Part shown: piece after piece, positions 1 through 12,436 of the stretch | How the letters are laid out: each line of letters starts with the position of its first letter | How positions within the stretch are numbered: the stretch's first letter is position 1 | Assembly: GCF_963678635.1 (NCBI RefSeq) | Contig: NC_087070.1 | Coordinates: 8,592,539 to 8,656,538, forward strand | From: Symsagittifera roscoffensis | Taxonomy: Eukaryota > Xenacoelomorpha > Acoela > Convolutidae | DNA: 64,000 nt | Reading direction: 5' to 3' | Notes under the pieces: model-generated | Seen by the model: the letters and a program-made list of their open reading frames with translations, nothing else | Told to the model about the DNA's origin: nothing | Database searches by the model: none | Program-made: the position numbers and the translations under genes

Positions 1-257
1 TTAGTTTTTATAGACTGACTTTTTGTGAGTTTAGCAATTACGAATCAAATAAATAATGAATTTGTGCTCACTTAGCTTTATTGTTATTTAGCAAGTTAGC
101 ATTAACATCCTCTCATCCTAAAAATTCGATAAAATCATCAGATTTTAAGAATTTCAGGAGACAATAAAATTCACCAAAAATTGAATTTGTTATTATTTCG
201 AGAAGCACTGACAGTAAATGGTACAGAAAACAGCTTTTTTGGTAATTAGCCTAAAAA

Positions 258-1555
258 CAACGATCAAACGAATTAGGAAAAAAACAAGCAGTGACTCGAA
301 ATAGTTGTTGTATTTGATGCAATCGCAAAAAACTTGCAATAATCTTGAATCATTGGGAAAACGTTCATGAGTTTTAGATTGTTGATAAACGAACAAACAT
401 AGAAAAGCAAGTTTTCATCAGCTTTTGGCATACAAATATAGCAAAATATGAAATGCTGAAGTCACAGAAATAATATTACGTTCTGTCAGACTTTTTATTC
501 AATTAATTTTCGTTTGTGGGAAAGCCCCGACCTTCAGCGAGAAAATTGTTCTAATCGGCTTGAATCATCAGTAAATGTTATGAAATTTAGCAAATAAACG
601 GTGAACATTTGCAATGGCAAACTTGACAAAAAATACTATTTTGTTTTGCTTCAAGCAAGTTGGCTAACCATAAAATCGCTGTTTCAAGTTTGTTAGAACT
701 TAATCTCGACAAAAAAACAAAACTCCAACGCAGATGCTATTTGTCTTATGAAAACATGGGTTAAATATTGAACATTTCATAGAAGCAAAGATTAGTAAAA
801 CATCACGAGCAGATAACAACCAAAGGTTGTACAAGCGGGAAAAAACTAGACATTTTTGCACCTCACCTCAAACCTATAAAAATCAGCAGTAGGAATTTCA
901 AAAATGTTTACAAATTAAAAAACTTTTTCTTCTGACTTTTTGTAGTTTTAAGGGACAAAAATGTATAGCTTTTTCCCTCTTCTAATTCCATTGGTTGTTA
1001 TTTGTGCGTGATGTCTTACTTATGTTTGCTTTTTTAAAATGCTCAAAAATTTATCCATGTTTTTATTAGAAAAATTTCATCTGCGTTGGAGTCTTGTTCT
1101 TTTATCGAGCTTAAGTTCTAACAAATTTGATACAGCAATTTTATGTTCCAAGGTTTTGTTAACCAACTTGCTTGAAGCAAAACAAATTAGAATAATTCAT
1201 CAACTTTGCCATTGCAAATTTTCACCGTTTTTTGCAAAATTTCATAACATTTACTAATGATTCAAGCCGATTGGAACAATATTTTCGCTGATCCTAAAAG
1301 CAAAAATCAAATAAATCATAATGTTACAGAACGTAATATGTACTCTTTGACTTCACAACATATTCTTTTTGCCTTAATTTAAAAACAAAAGCTGATCAAA
1401 ACTTATATTTTCTGTTTTTTCAATAATCAAAAATCTAAAACTCATGAACGTTTGTCCAATGATTCAAGGGTGTTTCAATTTCTTAATAGCGATTGCATCA
1501 AATACAACAACGATTTCGAGTCACTGCTTGATTTTTCCCTAATAAATTTGTACGT
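258..1555. repeat. Long diverged inverted repeat
   Basis: The left arm (about 258-862) reads as the reverse complement of the right arm (about 950-1555), with a spacer of about 90 bp. Landmarks are 'gcagtgactcg' near 291 against 'cgagtcactgc' near 1518, 'actcatgaacgtttg' at 1440 against its complement near 360, 'catctgcgttggagt' at 1079 against 'actccaacgcagatg' near 722, and a shared segment around 'acatcacg' near 800 and 1005. By eye the arms agree at roughly three quarters of positions, so the duplication is old. No protein-coding frame is convincing in either arm. It may be a fold-back element or an inverted duplication; no terminal signature identifies a family. Confidence 0.75.
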
Positions 1556-3600
1556 TTTTTTTCTCCTTGCCTGTCATTTTTCATTTCAGTGAAATTGCTG
1601 ATTATGCAATATTAGTTTCTACCTCACAGTTTTTGTTTTGCATGATCTTTTTGCTCTTTTTTAATCAACAATTGAAATATGATATGATTTGATATATCTT
1701 TTTTGGTTGTCTTTTTCTTACCGCGCTACTTTTTTCTAAAACAGCGAAATGTTTTCGGGGAATTTTTTTCTCCGTTTTATCAATTGTGACTATCAACAAA
1801 ATCAAATCAACTAAGATTCACTTTTTCATCGTTCTTCAACCTCCTGTTTTATAACTTTTCTTTAACAAAAAGGGAAGTCACTTATGCAAATCTTTAGCCC
1901 TTTTAGTTCATTTCGTTGTCTCTACACAAGTTTTTTGCCATTATTTAAATAATAGTTTTGTTATTCTTAATCTAATTTTATGACTATTCGAGCCCAGGAA
2001 AACAGTCGTTTCCAGACTTTTCCTGGAAAACTCTGAGAGTGCCATAGTTTCCCGTGCCAAAAAAAAAACTTTCAACAAAGACAGCCGGTTACTGTGCAAG
2101 TAGCAGAGAATGTTCCGATCATAGTCTTTAATAAACTACGAGATAAAGCTTTTTTTAAGTTAATTTTTCTGAGTGGGCTGATGAAAAAGTCGGAAGTAAA
2201 AATGTTTTTAGGCATACTTGACTTTTATAGTAATAAAGGTAAATAAGACACATTATTTTTTTAGAACATTGACAAGAAAAACAAAACTGAAAAAAAATTT
2301 CAAAAGCTTCCAAAAATCATTTTTTTAAAAATATTTTGCAGAATATTTTCAAATGTTTCCATCCCTTAATTGATAAAAAATCAATTAAAACAAAATCAAT
2401 GAAATCCACAATAATTGATTAAAATTTACAATAATGAATTGAAATTGATTATAATGGATTATAAGAAATAATTTTTTCTCTATTCGGGTCTCTAAAATTC
2501 GGGTCCCCCAACAGACAATAAAACAGACCCCCTCAAAAATCTAAAGGGGTAGTCGATTGTCATGGGGAGGGGGGGGGGGGTGGGCAAGCATGGAGATGTA
2601 AGAAAAGCAGAATGTTTAGGTTTGCAGGAGAAGTGCAAAAGTGGAGAAAACATGAGGTAGGGCAAGGGGAGGGTGGAAGGGTGTTTGGCGTGTTCAATTT
2701 GAGCGTTAAAAAGAGAAGTGTGGTGTTTACTGTGTGATACTAATTTTCTAACACTAAGTGGCAGTCTGTAGGTCTATAATTTGATTAGACTGTAAGTAAA
2801 AGCTACAAGTTTATAGAACATTTGTAAAAAATATAGAGATCACAATCTATTATAATAGTACATAAATGCTTCAAAAGGATTACAATCGAATTCAGTTTGT
2901 TGAAAATATTGGATTACAATGGATTATAATTGTTTGAAAGGGCCGAAAGTATTTATAACTGACTGTAATGGCATTTTTAAATATCATTTTTAAATACAAA
3001 AATCGAAGACTATTGATAAGTATCCATGGAACATCAGTGCGGGTTAAGCAAACTTTCAAGGCCATTACATGTTTTTTGATGTAGATCCATGCCAATATGA
3101 ACTAGTATGAATTAGCTTGCATACGCTAGCTTGAGTATGTCATACTCGTATATATTACTTTCAAATTTACGTTATATTCAATTCTTATAAATTTAAAATT
3201 TGAATTTCTAGCGCCTAAATCTTACGATAAAGACAAAGTCGCTATGTGAGACCTACATCGTAAAACATGCACTCTTTAATCTTCGGGTTATGTTGCAAAT
3301 TTTCAAGTTAATGAAAAAAATATGGGGTAAATGCACAAATCTTAGGCATGAATTAGTAACCCGTACACAGCGGAGGCTGTTTTTCGAGATAGAAATTTTA
3401 TATAGATTATCTAGCCTAGTTTTCTCTTATTTTATGTCCAGAAAGATTCCTTTCTTTTCTAGTTTAGAAACAAACACTTTCTGGCAAGAAATAACCAAAA
3501 TTATTTCACTGCTCAACCACAACGAGATAAGCATGCTTCGATTATACAAAATAACAGTAGCAATACAATGTAAATTAACACTTGTTATTTTGCTAAAACT
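1556..3600. other. AT-rich stretch without a gene
   Basis: No supported gene is visible. The stretch contains a G-rich run at 2564-2584 and short recurrences of a 'ggattataat'-like motif near 2430-2465 and 2905-2930. The reading frames present are short and of AT-rich composition. Confidence 0.5.
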
Positions 3601-3601
3601 A

Positions 3602-3692
3602 TCAATCCTCATCAATAGAAGTAGTATAGTAGTTAACCCAACTGCCTAGAAAACTGAAGGTGTGGGTTCGAGCCACATGAGGAGACTTTTTT
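3602..3692 (+). repeat. tRNA-like sequence (tRNA pseudogene or SINE head)
   Basis: An acceptor-like 7-nt TCCTCAT at 3606 can pair with ATGAGGA at about 3677-3683. Directly before the 3' strand is a well-formed T arm: stem TGTGG/CCACA around the loop GTTCGAG, a good B box. An A-box-like TAGTATAGTAGTTAA lies upstream, and a run of six T follows at once, as for a Pol III terminator. The D and anticodon arms do not fold into standard stems and the total length is a few bases too long, so a functional tRNA is unlikely. A tRNA-derived repeat or pseudogene fits better. Confidence 0.4.
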
Positions 3693-4494
3693 CTAGCTAG
3701 AAATAGCCTAGATTTAGCTAATTCCTGATCACAATTGAGATGAGAAATAAAAAGTTTAAATAAAATCCCTGATTTATTTAAACATTTCAAAACGAAATTC
3801 TGACCAGAAACTAGATTAGGTATATTTCAGGTCAGAAATAAAAAGTTTTCTCGGTACGGGAATACGTTAGCGGGACCCATTAAATCAAAACTTCTTTGAT
3901 TGGCGTTGAAAGTGGCTATTTATTTGACTATCAGATTCTTAGCAGAAGGATAGAAACATTTCTAACTGTTGTACTTTTTGTAATCAAGTTCCTGTTTTCT
4001 GCTTCAAAATTGTTTTTACTGTTTTCATAATCAACCCTTATTTTATAAAATTTAGAAAATCTTCTCTTCTTCAAAAAGAAAGCTTGTAGGATATAATTTG
4101 AAGAAATTGGAAAGTAAGAAAATCATTTTTGAATTCAGCACGAATAAACCTTAAGACAACTCAAATTGCCTTCCACATCATGAATAGAAATTTCTGGAAA
4201 TCTAATTCAAAAAATTACTTCAAAACTAACTTATTATGTTCCAGTCATTAACCAGAATCCGCGTAACAACAAGCTTTTACACATCTGTTGGTTGAATAAT
4301 CTCTGATATGGAAACAATTTATGATTATACTTGTTATTAAAATCCAAATCCATAGAAATACATATTAAAGGAGTTATGGTTATGGTTTTTTCTCAACAAG
4401 ATATTATAACTTTTTTAAAAATTTTTTGATGTTGAAAAAAAGAAATGAACTCTTTTATATGAAACCCTAGAGATCTTTTCTGTAACTTAATTTT
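3693..4494. other. AT-rich stretch without a gene
   Basis: I see no coding region, structured RNA or repeat here. Confidence 0.4.
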
Positions 4495-4926
4495 TCAGTA
4501 GATTAATTTTGGAAAAGGATATATATCAATCGAGCATATTTGTTTACGTGTAGAATTGTCATTAAAAAACCCCCAAAAATCCAAATATGGTAGAAATGTA
4601 GTTTGATCAGCGGCAGCCGAGGCCAAGATTGCAAAACTGACCAATATAGAGATTTCATTCATGATAAATATTTTTTTCAACGAATAGCTACTGAAGTTCA
4701 GGGTGCCGCCGACCCTAGCACTGAGATATTTGTCAGTAAGCTCTGTGAGAACTTGTGCATATGTACCGAGGAATCCAGGCAAGGTAGTTTTCCTCAGCAG
4801 AGAATCCCGGCTGATATCGTCTTCATAAATGAGCCCTTCTGGCTCTTTGAAGACATCTTCAGGCTCGAGGACACAAATAGATTGCCCTGAGACGAGGTAC
4901 CGGACTTGGCAAGAAAGGGTTGTCAT
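4495..4926 (-). CDS. Hypothetical ORF with internal signal-peptide-like segment
   Basis: This is an unrecognised 143-codon frame. The first ~83 residues are polar and have more balanced base composition than the surroundings, with acidic stretches such as LEPEDVFKEPEG and IYEDDISRD. A methionine at 4662 then starts MNEISILVSFAILASAAADQ, which looks like a signal peptide with an Ala-x-Ala-like cleavage site, followed by about 35 residues. Either the polar part is an exon and the rest is intron, or the product is a short secreted peptide starting at 4662. No splice junction is decisive and no family is recognised. Confidence 0.3.
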   Translation of the reverse strand: MTTLSCQVRYLVSGQSICVLEPEDVFKEPEGLIYEDDISRDSLLRKTTLPGFLGTYAQVLTELTDKYLSARVGGTLNFSSYSLKKIFIMNEISILVSFAILASAAADQTTFLPYLDFWGFFNDNSTRKQICSIDIYPFPKLIY

Positions 4927-5366
4927 GAAGTCGCTGTGTCATTGTCATCCTGCATGTCAAACGTGCATGAAGAACCTTTATATTAGAATATGTTACTAGA
5001 TATCTATATAGCTATAAATCTCTGATTAAAGCACGGTAGTAAGGATGAAATTGGAGCAAAACGCATACAATATACGAAATTGCGCTAGAAATTACTGTGA
5101 TTGTGATATAATGTCATCGTCACGCTTCCTTGCATGCATGGGTTTGATAGGGAGGATGGAAGGAAATAATTGCTGCTTCATAGTCCACGCAAAATACAAC
5201 TAGTGTCGACCGACCGTTAAACGTTTTTCCAGGAGAGCATTCGGAGCCAGTATACACTATCTTTGAGGCATCAGTGCTAAGCAAAAATACCGGATTCAAA
5301 CTTTCTAGAAGCTACACAAAACAGGGATGGGTAAAATTGGCATTTTTTGATTATAACAAAACAAGG

Positions 5367-5566
5367 NNNNNNNNNNNNNNNNNNNNNNNNNNNNNNNNNN
5401 NNNNNNNNNNNNNNNNNNNNNNNNNNNNNNNNNNNNNNNNNNNNNNNNNNNNNNNNNNNNNNNNNNNNNNNNNNNNNNNNNNNNNNNNNNNNNNNNNNNN
5501 NNNNNNNNNNNNNNNNNNNNNNNNNNNNNNNNNNNNNNNNNNNNNNNNNNNNNNNNNNNNNNNNNN
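5367..5566. other. Assembly gap (200 N)
   Basis: Exactly 200 unresolved bases, a typical scaffolding placeholder. Reading frames spanning it are artefacts. Confidence 0.99.
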
Positions 5567-5604
5567 TCAAGTGGAATAAGCAAAACTAGAAATGAGCCCC
5601 AAAT

Positions 5605-5683
5605 TAGCGAAAACTGTCGGATTTGAATCTGTGATCTAGCAAAATTGAGTCTCATGCCTTAACCACTTAGACACGGATGCTTA
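5605..5683 (-). repeat. tRNA-Leu-like sequence (pseudogene or SINE head)
   Basis: On the minus strand the segment reads TCTAAGTGGTTAAGGC, a near-perfect A box of the Leu/Ser type. It is followed by an anticodon-arm-like region containing ACTCAATTT (CAA possible) and a B-box-like GATTCAAATCC at 5619-5630. The acceptor strands do not pair, and the variable and T stems are imperfect. It is therefore a tRNA relic or the head of a tRNA-derived repeat rather than a working tRNA gene. Confidence 0.4.
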
Positions 5684-6481
5684 AATTCCCAATTACTAGC
5701 CACCAATAACGCAGCTACATATGCTTATAAATTGCCAAATCAATGCAGCAATTGTAGCACCAAACACAAAAAGACACAATTTGAACGATAATAAATTGGA
5801 AAGCATAAAGAGTTCGTAATTGTAGTTTTTTTGGTGTTGACCTTCATCAATAATTTGTCAATGATGTTTCTATCCGAAGTCCAGTGGACTTCGTGGCAAT
5901 TTTCTGAGTGAGTAGAAAAAAAAAGGTTTGGTCTCATTCCCATATTTGCTCCAACTTGCCAAAAAAGTTATATCAACTTCCTGCCATTTTTGTTCGATTT
6001 TTTTTTACCATCTGAAAATTTTGTTGTCTTGAACACTGCTCCATAGACTGCAAAAGGCAGTCGCAACATTCAGGTCTTTGCTCTGGTACGAGCAGTCTGG
6101 TATTCTTTTCATATTAGCTTGTGAATTCTAAAATAAGTCGTTTTAACGTACCAGTGGTATCAAAATTATTTATTTTATAAATTTTTCGAGAATTCTTGGT
6201 AAAGCTAATTTTATACTCCTTTCAGTTATTATCATGCATGAAATAATCGTCGCCGCAAACATTAACTGGGTTCATTTGGCAAACAAACTGGACGATCTTA
6301 AAAAACCGAAATTTATTTTATAACATGAAGTCTACCGCTGAAACTGCGTGAAATTTCAGGCGCTCTACAAAAATAACGAAGTCTGCAATGCGGAGAATTC
6401 GGAAAAATGAACTTTTTTTAGGCCGCCTGCATAGCTTTTGATGGATCCTCTGCAATTTGTAGAAACCATAAATATTATGAA

Positions 6482-7729
6482 CTAATTTAAGAAAAAAAAA
6501 GACATTTTTATCATTAACTTATGTTTCAGCGGAAAATACCACACAAAATTGAGTGCGACAATTTCTTGATGATTCAACAATCTGGCGTAGTCGAATCGTT
6601 GCTGTATTGTCTGAACGCTTCTGGCATGTTGTGGTATTCTGGATTGGAGCTGCAGTCCGCCCAGAGATTCATAGAAGCTTTGAATTAGACGTATTTCAGG
6701 TTGCGCAAATTGCCAATATACCAAATTCGAACAGCAGTTCGATTTTTCAAGTTCTGTCAATTGATTCAACAGCTGTAGCGCTTTTTCATCTCTTTGTTCT
6801 TGCAAGTCCAAATCTGTCGGTTGGCCTTCAAACAACATCAAGCCACTGAACATTTGTCGCAATGATCGTTGTGATACAGAAAGTTTGATGAAACTAATCA
6901 AATACCTGGCTACTCGTTCTGCTGTTATTTTGTCCTCGGTCGTCAATTCTTCTTCTATAAGGCTTTTTAAAGCTCCTAAAAAGCCGGCGCCTGCAGAATG
7001 CCACTGCTCGCCAGAGAGCATATCCAATTCAAATTTGGTCAGATTACGATCCATTGTAATCAAACCGGTCAGAAGCTCCTGTCTTTCAATCATCACGGTT
7101 ATCTCGCCTTCAAATTTTGCCAGGTTGTCTGCTTTTTTTCCATCTTCAATTGTTTCCGATTCAAAATCTTCCGGTTTTTCAGTTTGTTCGTCGACTTTAT
7201 CAACAATCGCGTTTTTTGCATCTTCAGTAGTCACCGATATAATTTTTTCAAGATTTTTAGTTTGCTGGTCAATTTTTTCTGCAGTTGCATTTTTCACATT
7301 TTCAACTGCCTCCTTCAAAATATAAGTTAGAGATTTTTGATTTTTTTTAGAGAACTGTCCCAAAATTGAACTACCGAGGCCAGCAAATGATGTTTTTAGT
7401 TTTCCTGTTAATCCAGATTCGTCTGGCAAGAAGTCAAAAATTTTGCCACATGTTTTTGACAGATCACACATCATACCCACTTTCTCTAAGTTAGTTGACT
7501 TGTCAAAATTTGAGATCTCGGCAATGTTTTCTTCAAACCCGTCGAGTATCTTCGAGACTATCACTCTGTCTTTTTTCAGCACGCTCTTTCGTTTTCGGTT
7601 TTGCGGTTGAACAGTTTCCAGGTCGAATTGAGAGATTAATCGTTCAATTGATTGTCGCTGCATTCGACTGTCAAGACCTACCTTGTGGAGTGTGTCATTC
7701 AGACGGTGCAGTTTCTCCCTAATTTCCAT
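6482..7729 (-). CDS. Uncharacterised protein, probably one long exon
   Basis: A 415-codon frame from the ATG at 7729. The frame stays open upstream to about 7790 with coding-like polar sequence, so the true start may lie in an earlier exon; an AG acceptor is available near 7783. The protein is charged and mostly helical in character. Around residues 135-200 it has an imperfect tandem repeat of about 26 residues (units containing EKIDQQTKNLEK, DKVDEQTEKPED and ESETIEDGKKA). A Gly/Leu-rich stretch (SFAGLGSSILGQF) precedes the repeats. The last ~19 residues, after ALNFV, look intronic and a GTATTT donor occurs there (about 6539). I recognise no catalytic motif, signal peptide or family. It is the longest non-transposon frame in the first 14 kb. 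Confidence 0.5.
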   Translation of the reverse strand: MEIREKLHRLNDTLHKVGLDSRMQRQSIERLISQFDLETVQPQNRKRKSVLKKDRVIVSKILDGFEENIAEISNFDKSTNLEKVGMMCDLSKTCGKIFDFLPDESGLTGKLKTSFAGLGSSILGQFSKKNQKSLTYILKEAVENVKNATAEKIDQQTKNLEKIISVTTEDAKNAIVDKVDEQTEKPEDFESETIEDGKKADNLAKFEGEITVMIERQELLTGLITMDRNLTKFELDMLSGEQWHSAGAGFLGALKSLIEEELTTEDKITAERVARYLISFIKLSVSQRSLRQMFSGLMLFEGQPTDLDLQEQRDEKALQLLNQLTELEKSNCCSNLVYWQFAQPEIRLIQSFYESLGGLQLQSRIPQHARSVQTIQQRFDYARLLNHQEIVALNFVWYFPLKHKLMIKMSFFFLN

Positions 7730-7790
7730 CACGGGGTCATCTTGGTCACTTTTTGTCAGGTTTAACTGAGTGACCCTACCAGTGTATTAA

Positions 7791-10380
7791 TGGATCAAGC
7801 ACTAATCAAGTCCGTTTATGAGGAAAATTCAAGGAAAAAAAACTGTTTGTCATTAGATGAATTTCATTAAGGCCAATTGAAATCATGCTGAATTATAACT
7901 AAATCATGCTTCTGTCGGTGAAAGAATCTTACTGAATTGAAAACATGGATCACAAATCTCTTGAAACAAATTTTTTTTGGCTGATGAAATTTGAGATTCA
8001 TGTTTCTTAAAATACGAGTAAAAGCAAAAATTATATTTTCTTTGTTCCGACTATTAAAAATGAGGAGAAACTTTTGTTTTCGGGTGTGTTCCAGTTTTTT
8101 TCCTCGCAGCTAGTTATCGGAAGGGGTCAAGTGATATATTATAATAAAGCCCTTTCAATCGTAATTTGAACGCTTATTTTGCAAAAAAAAGCTTTTCTAA
8201 TGAAACTTAAAATGTTGTGCAAAAAATTAGCAAAAAATTGTAAAGTTTTTAAAATTTTTTGTTTAGTATTCATTTTTTGAAGACAAATATATATATCGAT
8301 CATGCCTAATTCACTAATTTTCTATGCGATCTTCTTGTTCTCGGATGACACATTTCACTAAAAATGACACTAATTTGAAAAAAATAGAAAAAAGCAATCG
8401 GCTATTTTTTTTCAGTTTAGGGTTTGGCTGGTTTGATTAAACTAACTCTTACCAATTTTGAAACCAGGGACAAAAACACGCTGATGATTCGTTTTAATTC
8501 TTGTAAAAGTATACAAAATTTTCCCAGATCAAAGTACAATACCTGAATAAATAATAAGCTTTGGTGCTGAAACTTGACTTGATGCAATACTTGCTTTGCG
8601 TTTTTTCTTAAACATAGCCCTAGATCACTATTCGATCAAGGGGCGATAAAAAGAAATATTACTGTAAAGTAAATATCTTCAGGAAATCATAAAAATCGAA
8701 ATATTGCTCCTATATGTAAAGAATTTCAGAAAATTTGTCGAAGTTAAACCAAAATTTTGCTGTACTGTTTCATCTAAAATGCTGAAACTGTCACAAAATT
8801 TGAAAAGATTCTAATAAATTTTTTCATCATTTTGACAAAACTTTGAATTCGCAGTACTTTTTTAAAAGTTATTTTGTTAATTCTAGTTTCGATAGCTTGA
8901 CTATTCATATTTGCTTCACGAGGGAAGGGGGGCAAGTTGCTTCACAATGCTAATTCACAATTCTCATTAACCTTAAATTTTTCGCTTTTTAACTTGAATA
9001 TTTTGCCAAAATGATAAATTAATTTATCGGAAACTTCTCAAATTGTGTGGAAGTTTCAGCATTTTAATTGAAACACTGCATCAATACTTTGATTTAAGTT
9101 CGACACGTTTTCTGAAACTGTGTTTAAGGGCAAACATTTTTGATTTTCATGATTTCCAGAGGATACTCATTTTTGCAGAGCGCATTAAATTCTGTTTCAT
9201 AAAATTTCAGATTTGTATCCAGATTTTCCTAAACTTTCTCAAAATTATGATAGCGAAAATTAATTTGGACCAGAGTTCAAGTCAAATTGTATAGTGATTG
9301 ACCCCCTCAGATAACTCCGAGGATACAAGCAACTTTTTGTCGAAAAAAAAAAACATAAAAAACTCAGCTTCCTTTTCTTAGCATTTTTTTTTCAAATTTC
9401 ATAAAAATTATGCCAAAATGATCTTCACTTTTAAGCATGCAACGCAATGAGTCAAATTGAATGATAAATTTTTTCGATATTTTCAAAGCAGTCGATAAAA
9501 AAATGCGAAGGAAATTCCAAATACCCAAAAAAAATTAGATATTTTAAATTATCAAAGATGTCTTTTATTTGTGGTCTAATTCATTGATATTGGGCAACCA
9601 AGCTGCCAAAACTTTTGGAGCTTATAGTCTACCAAGTTGTTCAATTATTTTCAAAATAACAAGAAGAAAAATTCCAACAAAATGGGAAAAATTGATTCAA
9701 ATTAAGAGTTTTTGCCTAAATTTTGCAATGTTTTATTTTAATAAATTCTTTTGCCTTTTTTTGATATTTTTCTTCTTGAAATTTTTTGAACAACATGTTA
9801 ACCGTTATTAATGTTTTAGACAACAATTAAAAGACATTTTTTTATAATTTCAAATATTTAATAAGTTTTTATCTGGAATTCCTTTGCATTTTTTATCGAC
9901 TCCTTTGAATTTAAAAAAAAATGTGATTGAATTTGACTCATTGGGTTGCATGATTAAAATCAAAGTTGATTTCGGCTTAAATTTCACTGATGAAAGAAAA
10001 AATCAGACCATTTCTTTCCGTGGCCTTTTTAAAAATTATCTTCAGTACCAAGCCAAACTGTGCACAAGATAGGCGCACAATTTGGTTGTCGTATGTTCCT
10101 GAACTCCGGAGACAAGTATTTAAACATGCTAAAATGTTGTCAGAACATTCAAAGGAAATGAAAGAACAAAAGGAGCATTCTTGTTGTTGCGGAATCCGCT
10201 TACATTTCCAAAAAAGCAGTTTGGCACCGTAATGTTTTTAAATTTAAATCACACCTGGATGGACTTTAACATGATCCCACGCTTTGCTAGCTCAGGACTT
10301 GTTTTAAATACTGAATACGCAATACAAAAAGTTATCTTTTTGTTCTTTCTAGATATTTAAAAAAACTCAATTTTACGTGA
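7791..10380. other. AT-rich stretch without a supported gene
   Basis: Low-complexity AT-rich sequence with only short frames. On the minus strand an open stretch at roughly 10020-10225 encodes seven cysteines within about 60 residues, but it has no start codon and no convincing flanking splice sites. Confidence 0.4.
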
Positions 10381-10387
10381 TCCATTA

Positions 10388-10483
10388 TTACCCAGATTGT
10401 TCTTCGGCAGCCGAAATTTCTCGTCCAGGATCAGCATCCACGACAATTGTCATGAATGCAATTAGAAGAACCATCAGCAACAT
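10388..10483 (-). CDS. Small signal-peptide ORF, possible first exon of a secreted peptide
   Basis: From the ATG at 10483 (context CCACGATGT) the frame encodes 31 residues. They start MLLMVLLIAFMTIVVDADPG, a textbook signal peptide with cleavage likely after VDA, followed by a short acidic stretch ending EEQSG. A GTAATA donor overlaps the stop codon, so the segment could be the signal exon of a longer gene. A cysteine-rich open stretch lies about 160 bp downstream on the same strand, but its reading phase does not match a direct join. Function unknown. Confidence 0.35.
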   Translation of the reverse strand: MLLMVLLIAFMTIVVDADPGREISAAEEQSG

Positions 10484-12373
10484 CGTGGCCCTTTTGAAGA
10501 AAAAAATCAGTGATGTCTGTTTTTTGATGCTAATCAATATGACAGAATTTAACCAATGAATCAATTCATTTTGCTTCAATTTTTTTTTATTTTTGTGCAG
10601 TTTTGCTGAATTATTTGTACGTTGCGTTAGACTCAATACTTTTTTTTTAAATTAATAGAAAGTTTGTTCTATAAATAGGGTTGCCACAATCCCTTTGCTG
10701 TTAAACGATTCATGAAACAACTCAAGAAATAAAATAAATCAATTTAAAACGAGCATCACTGAATCACTGCTTAAGTGTTGATCAAAAAGTTCTGATTGCA
10801 AAATAAAAACAGACGATTTCCTAGTCATTTTCTTCGCTGTTTTGTTTCCCTATTTTTTCTGCTAATGACAATGACTGAGATGTGATTTTGAAAAGTTTTT
10901 ATAAATTTTTTTTACCACTGAGAACTGACCTTGGCTACAAAATAGCGAAGGAAAAATAAGTTAGTGGGCAAATACCTGGATGGAGATTTGGTTTTCGAAT
11001 GAGAAAATTGAAGAAACAGAGTCGAACAAGATGAAGAAATTGTGTTATCGCAGAGCAAATAATTCAAATGGGGAAAAACAAGATCCGAAACGGGATTATG
11101 AACAACCACCATCTACCTGTGCGAGCAGTCTAATCTTTGCAAAAGATTGGATAGTTCTTTATATTTGAGTCCAATATTGAATCGTGGTGCCAAACCCACT
11201 AGCCTCGAATTTTATCGACAACAAATCGGTGTCAATTATAATATTCTGAGAAGGCCGCAAGTCAATTTGACCAAGATAGGGTAATTCTGTCAATTTGCAA
11301 TTAAGGTTGATTTTGGTCTTTCTTTCGGGGCAAAGATTACAACGTCAGAATAAACTAGCTGGTCTAGCTTTTCGAGCGACTAAATTTTTAGAGAAACAAA
11401 TTCCAATCCGCAAATCAATTTGACCAAGGTAGTGTTATTCCTGTCAAGAATTGATGATAAGGTTTGCCTGATTTGATGTTTACGCTTGACTTCTTGTCTG
11501 GTTTAGGTCCAGTTTTACCTCGTCACGCAGTTTAATTTCCCAGGCTGACCGCAATGCACCAAAACTGCTAGTCATACAATACCCTACATGGAGATGATGA
11601 AAGATGCCAGTCATACAATTTTCATACATGTGGAAATTGTCTGACAAATATTTTTTGGGACAAATAAAAATTATGATCAATCAAAATTTCAAAGAAACCT
11701 CAACAAATTTGGTATCAAACTTCGAAACTCCAAACTTTTCCTTAGTTTCAATTCTATGTATGATTAAGTATACTAGTGTGTTTGTTTCTAGACTCAACAA
11801 CCCTGGATAACGGACACCTGGATAGGTCAGAGCGACATTTCAAGTCTCATAGGAATACAATTCACTAGTATGTCAGAATTTGAGTCATACAATTCCCACT
11901 ATAGAAGATAACTATTCATAAAGTTTCCATGATATTTTTCAAATGTTTGGGCCATATATGAGAATTGTATTAGAATTTCCACCATTCTGGATTTTATGAA
12001 CTTAAAATATATCCTTAAGTTGAATTCCGGTGCTTCCGAGAAAATTAAGTATATGACTCAAGTCCATCCACTTTTCACCTTGCACATTTCTCTTATGCTC
12101 CAACCAAATATTAAACAAATTACCACACACTTAGGTTTTTTCTTAACTCAAAGCTATATACACATGTTTACTAGGCTACTTGAATAGAAATAATCCTGAG
12201 TAGAAAAAACTAGTAATTGACATCGCATATATTTTGCAGACAATTCAGTCAGTTTTCAAAAAGGTTAGATTAAAAAACTCGAAATTGGAGTTAATTCTCG
12301 GTTTAGGGTCGCTGGTGAGCGCGCTACGCGTGAATTATCGCGATAACCGGCTCTAAGTTTTGCAAACAATCAT

Positions 12374-12436
12374 AAGCTCGCAACACATTGGCAAGCTCGC
12401 ACGCAACACGCAATTGGAAGCTCGCAACACATAGGC
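12374..12436. repeat. Short imperfect tandem repeat
   Basis: Three units beginning 'aagctcgca' (12374, 12393 and 12418; lengths 19, 25 and 19) lie in a locally GC-richer patch (12300-12450) that differs from the AT-rich surroundings. No coding role is apparent. Confidence 0.6.

Noticed and set aside
2564-2584. G-run as a functional G-quadruplex (also the C-run at 62098-62116)
   Set aside because: Single homopolymer-like runs with no spaced G-tracts or conserved context; likely slippage.
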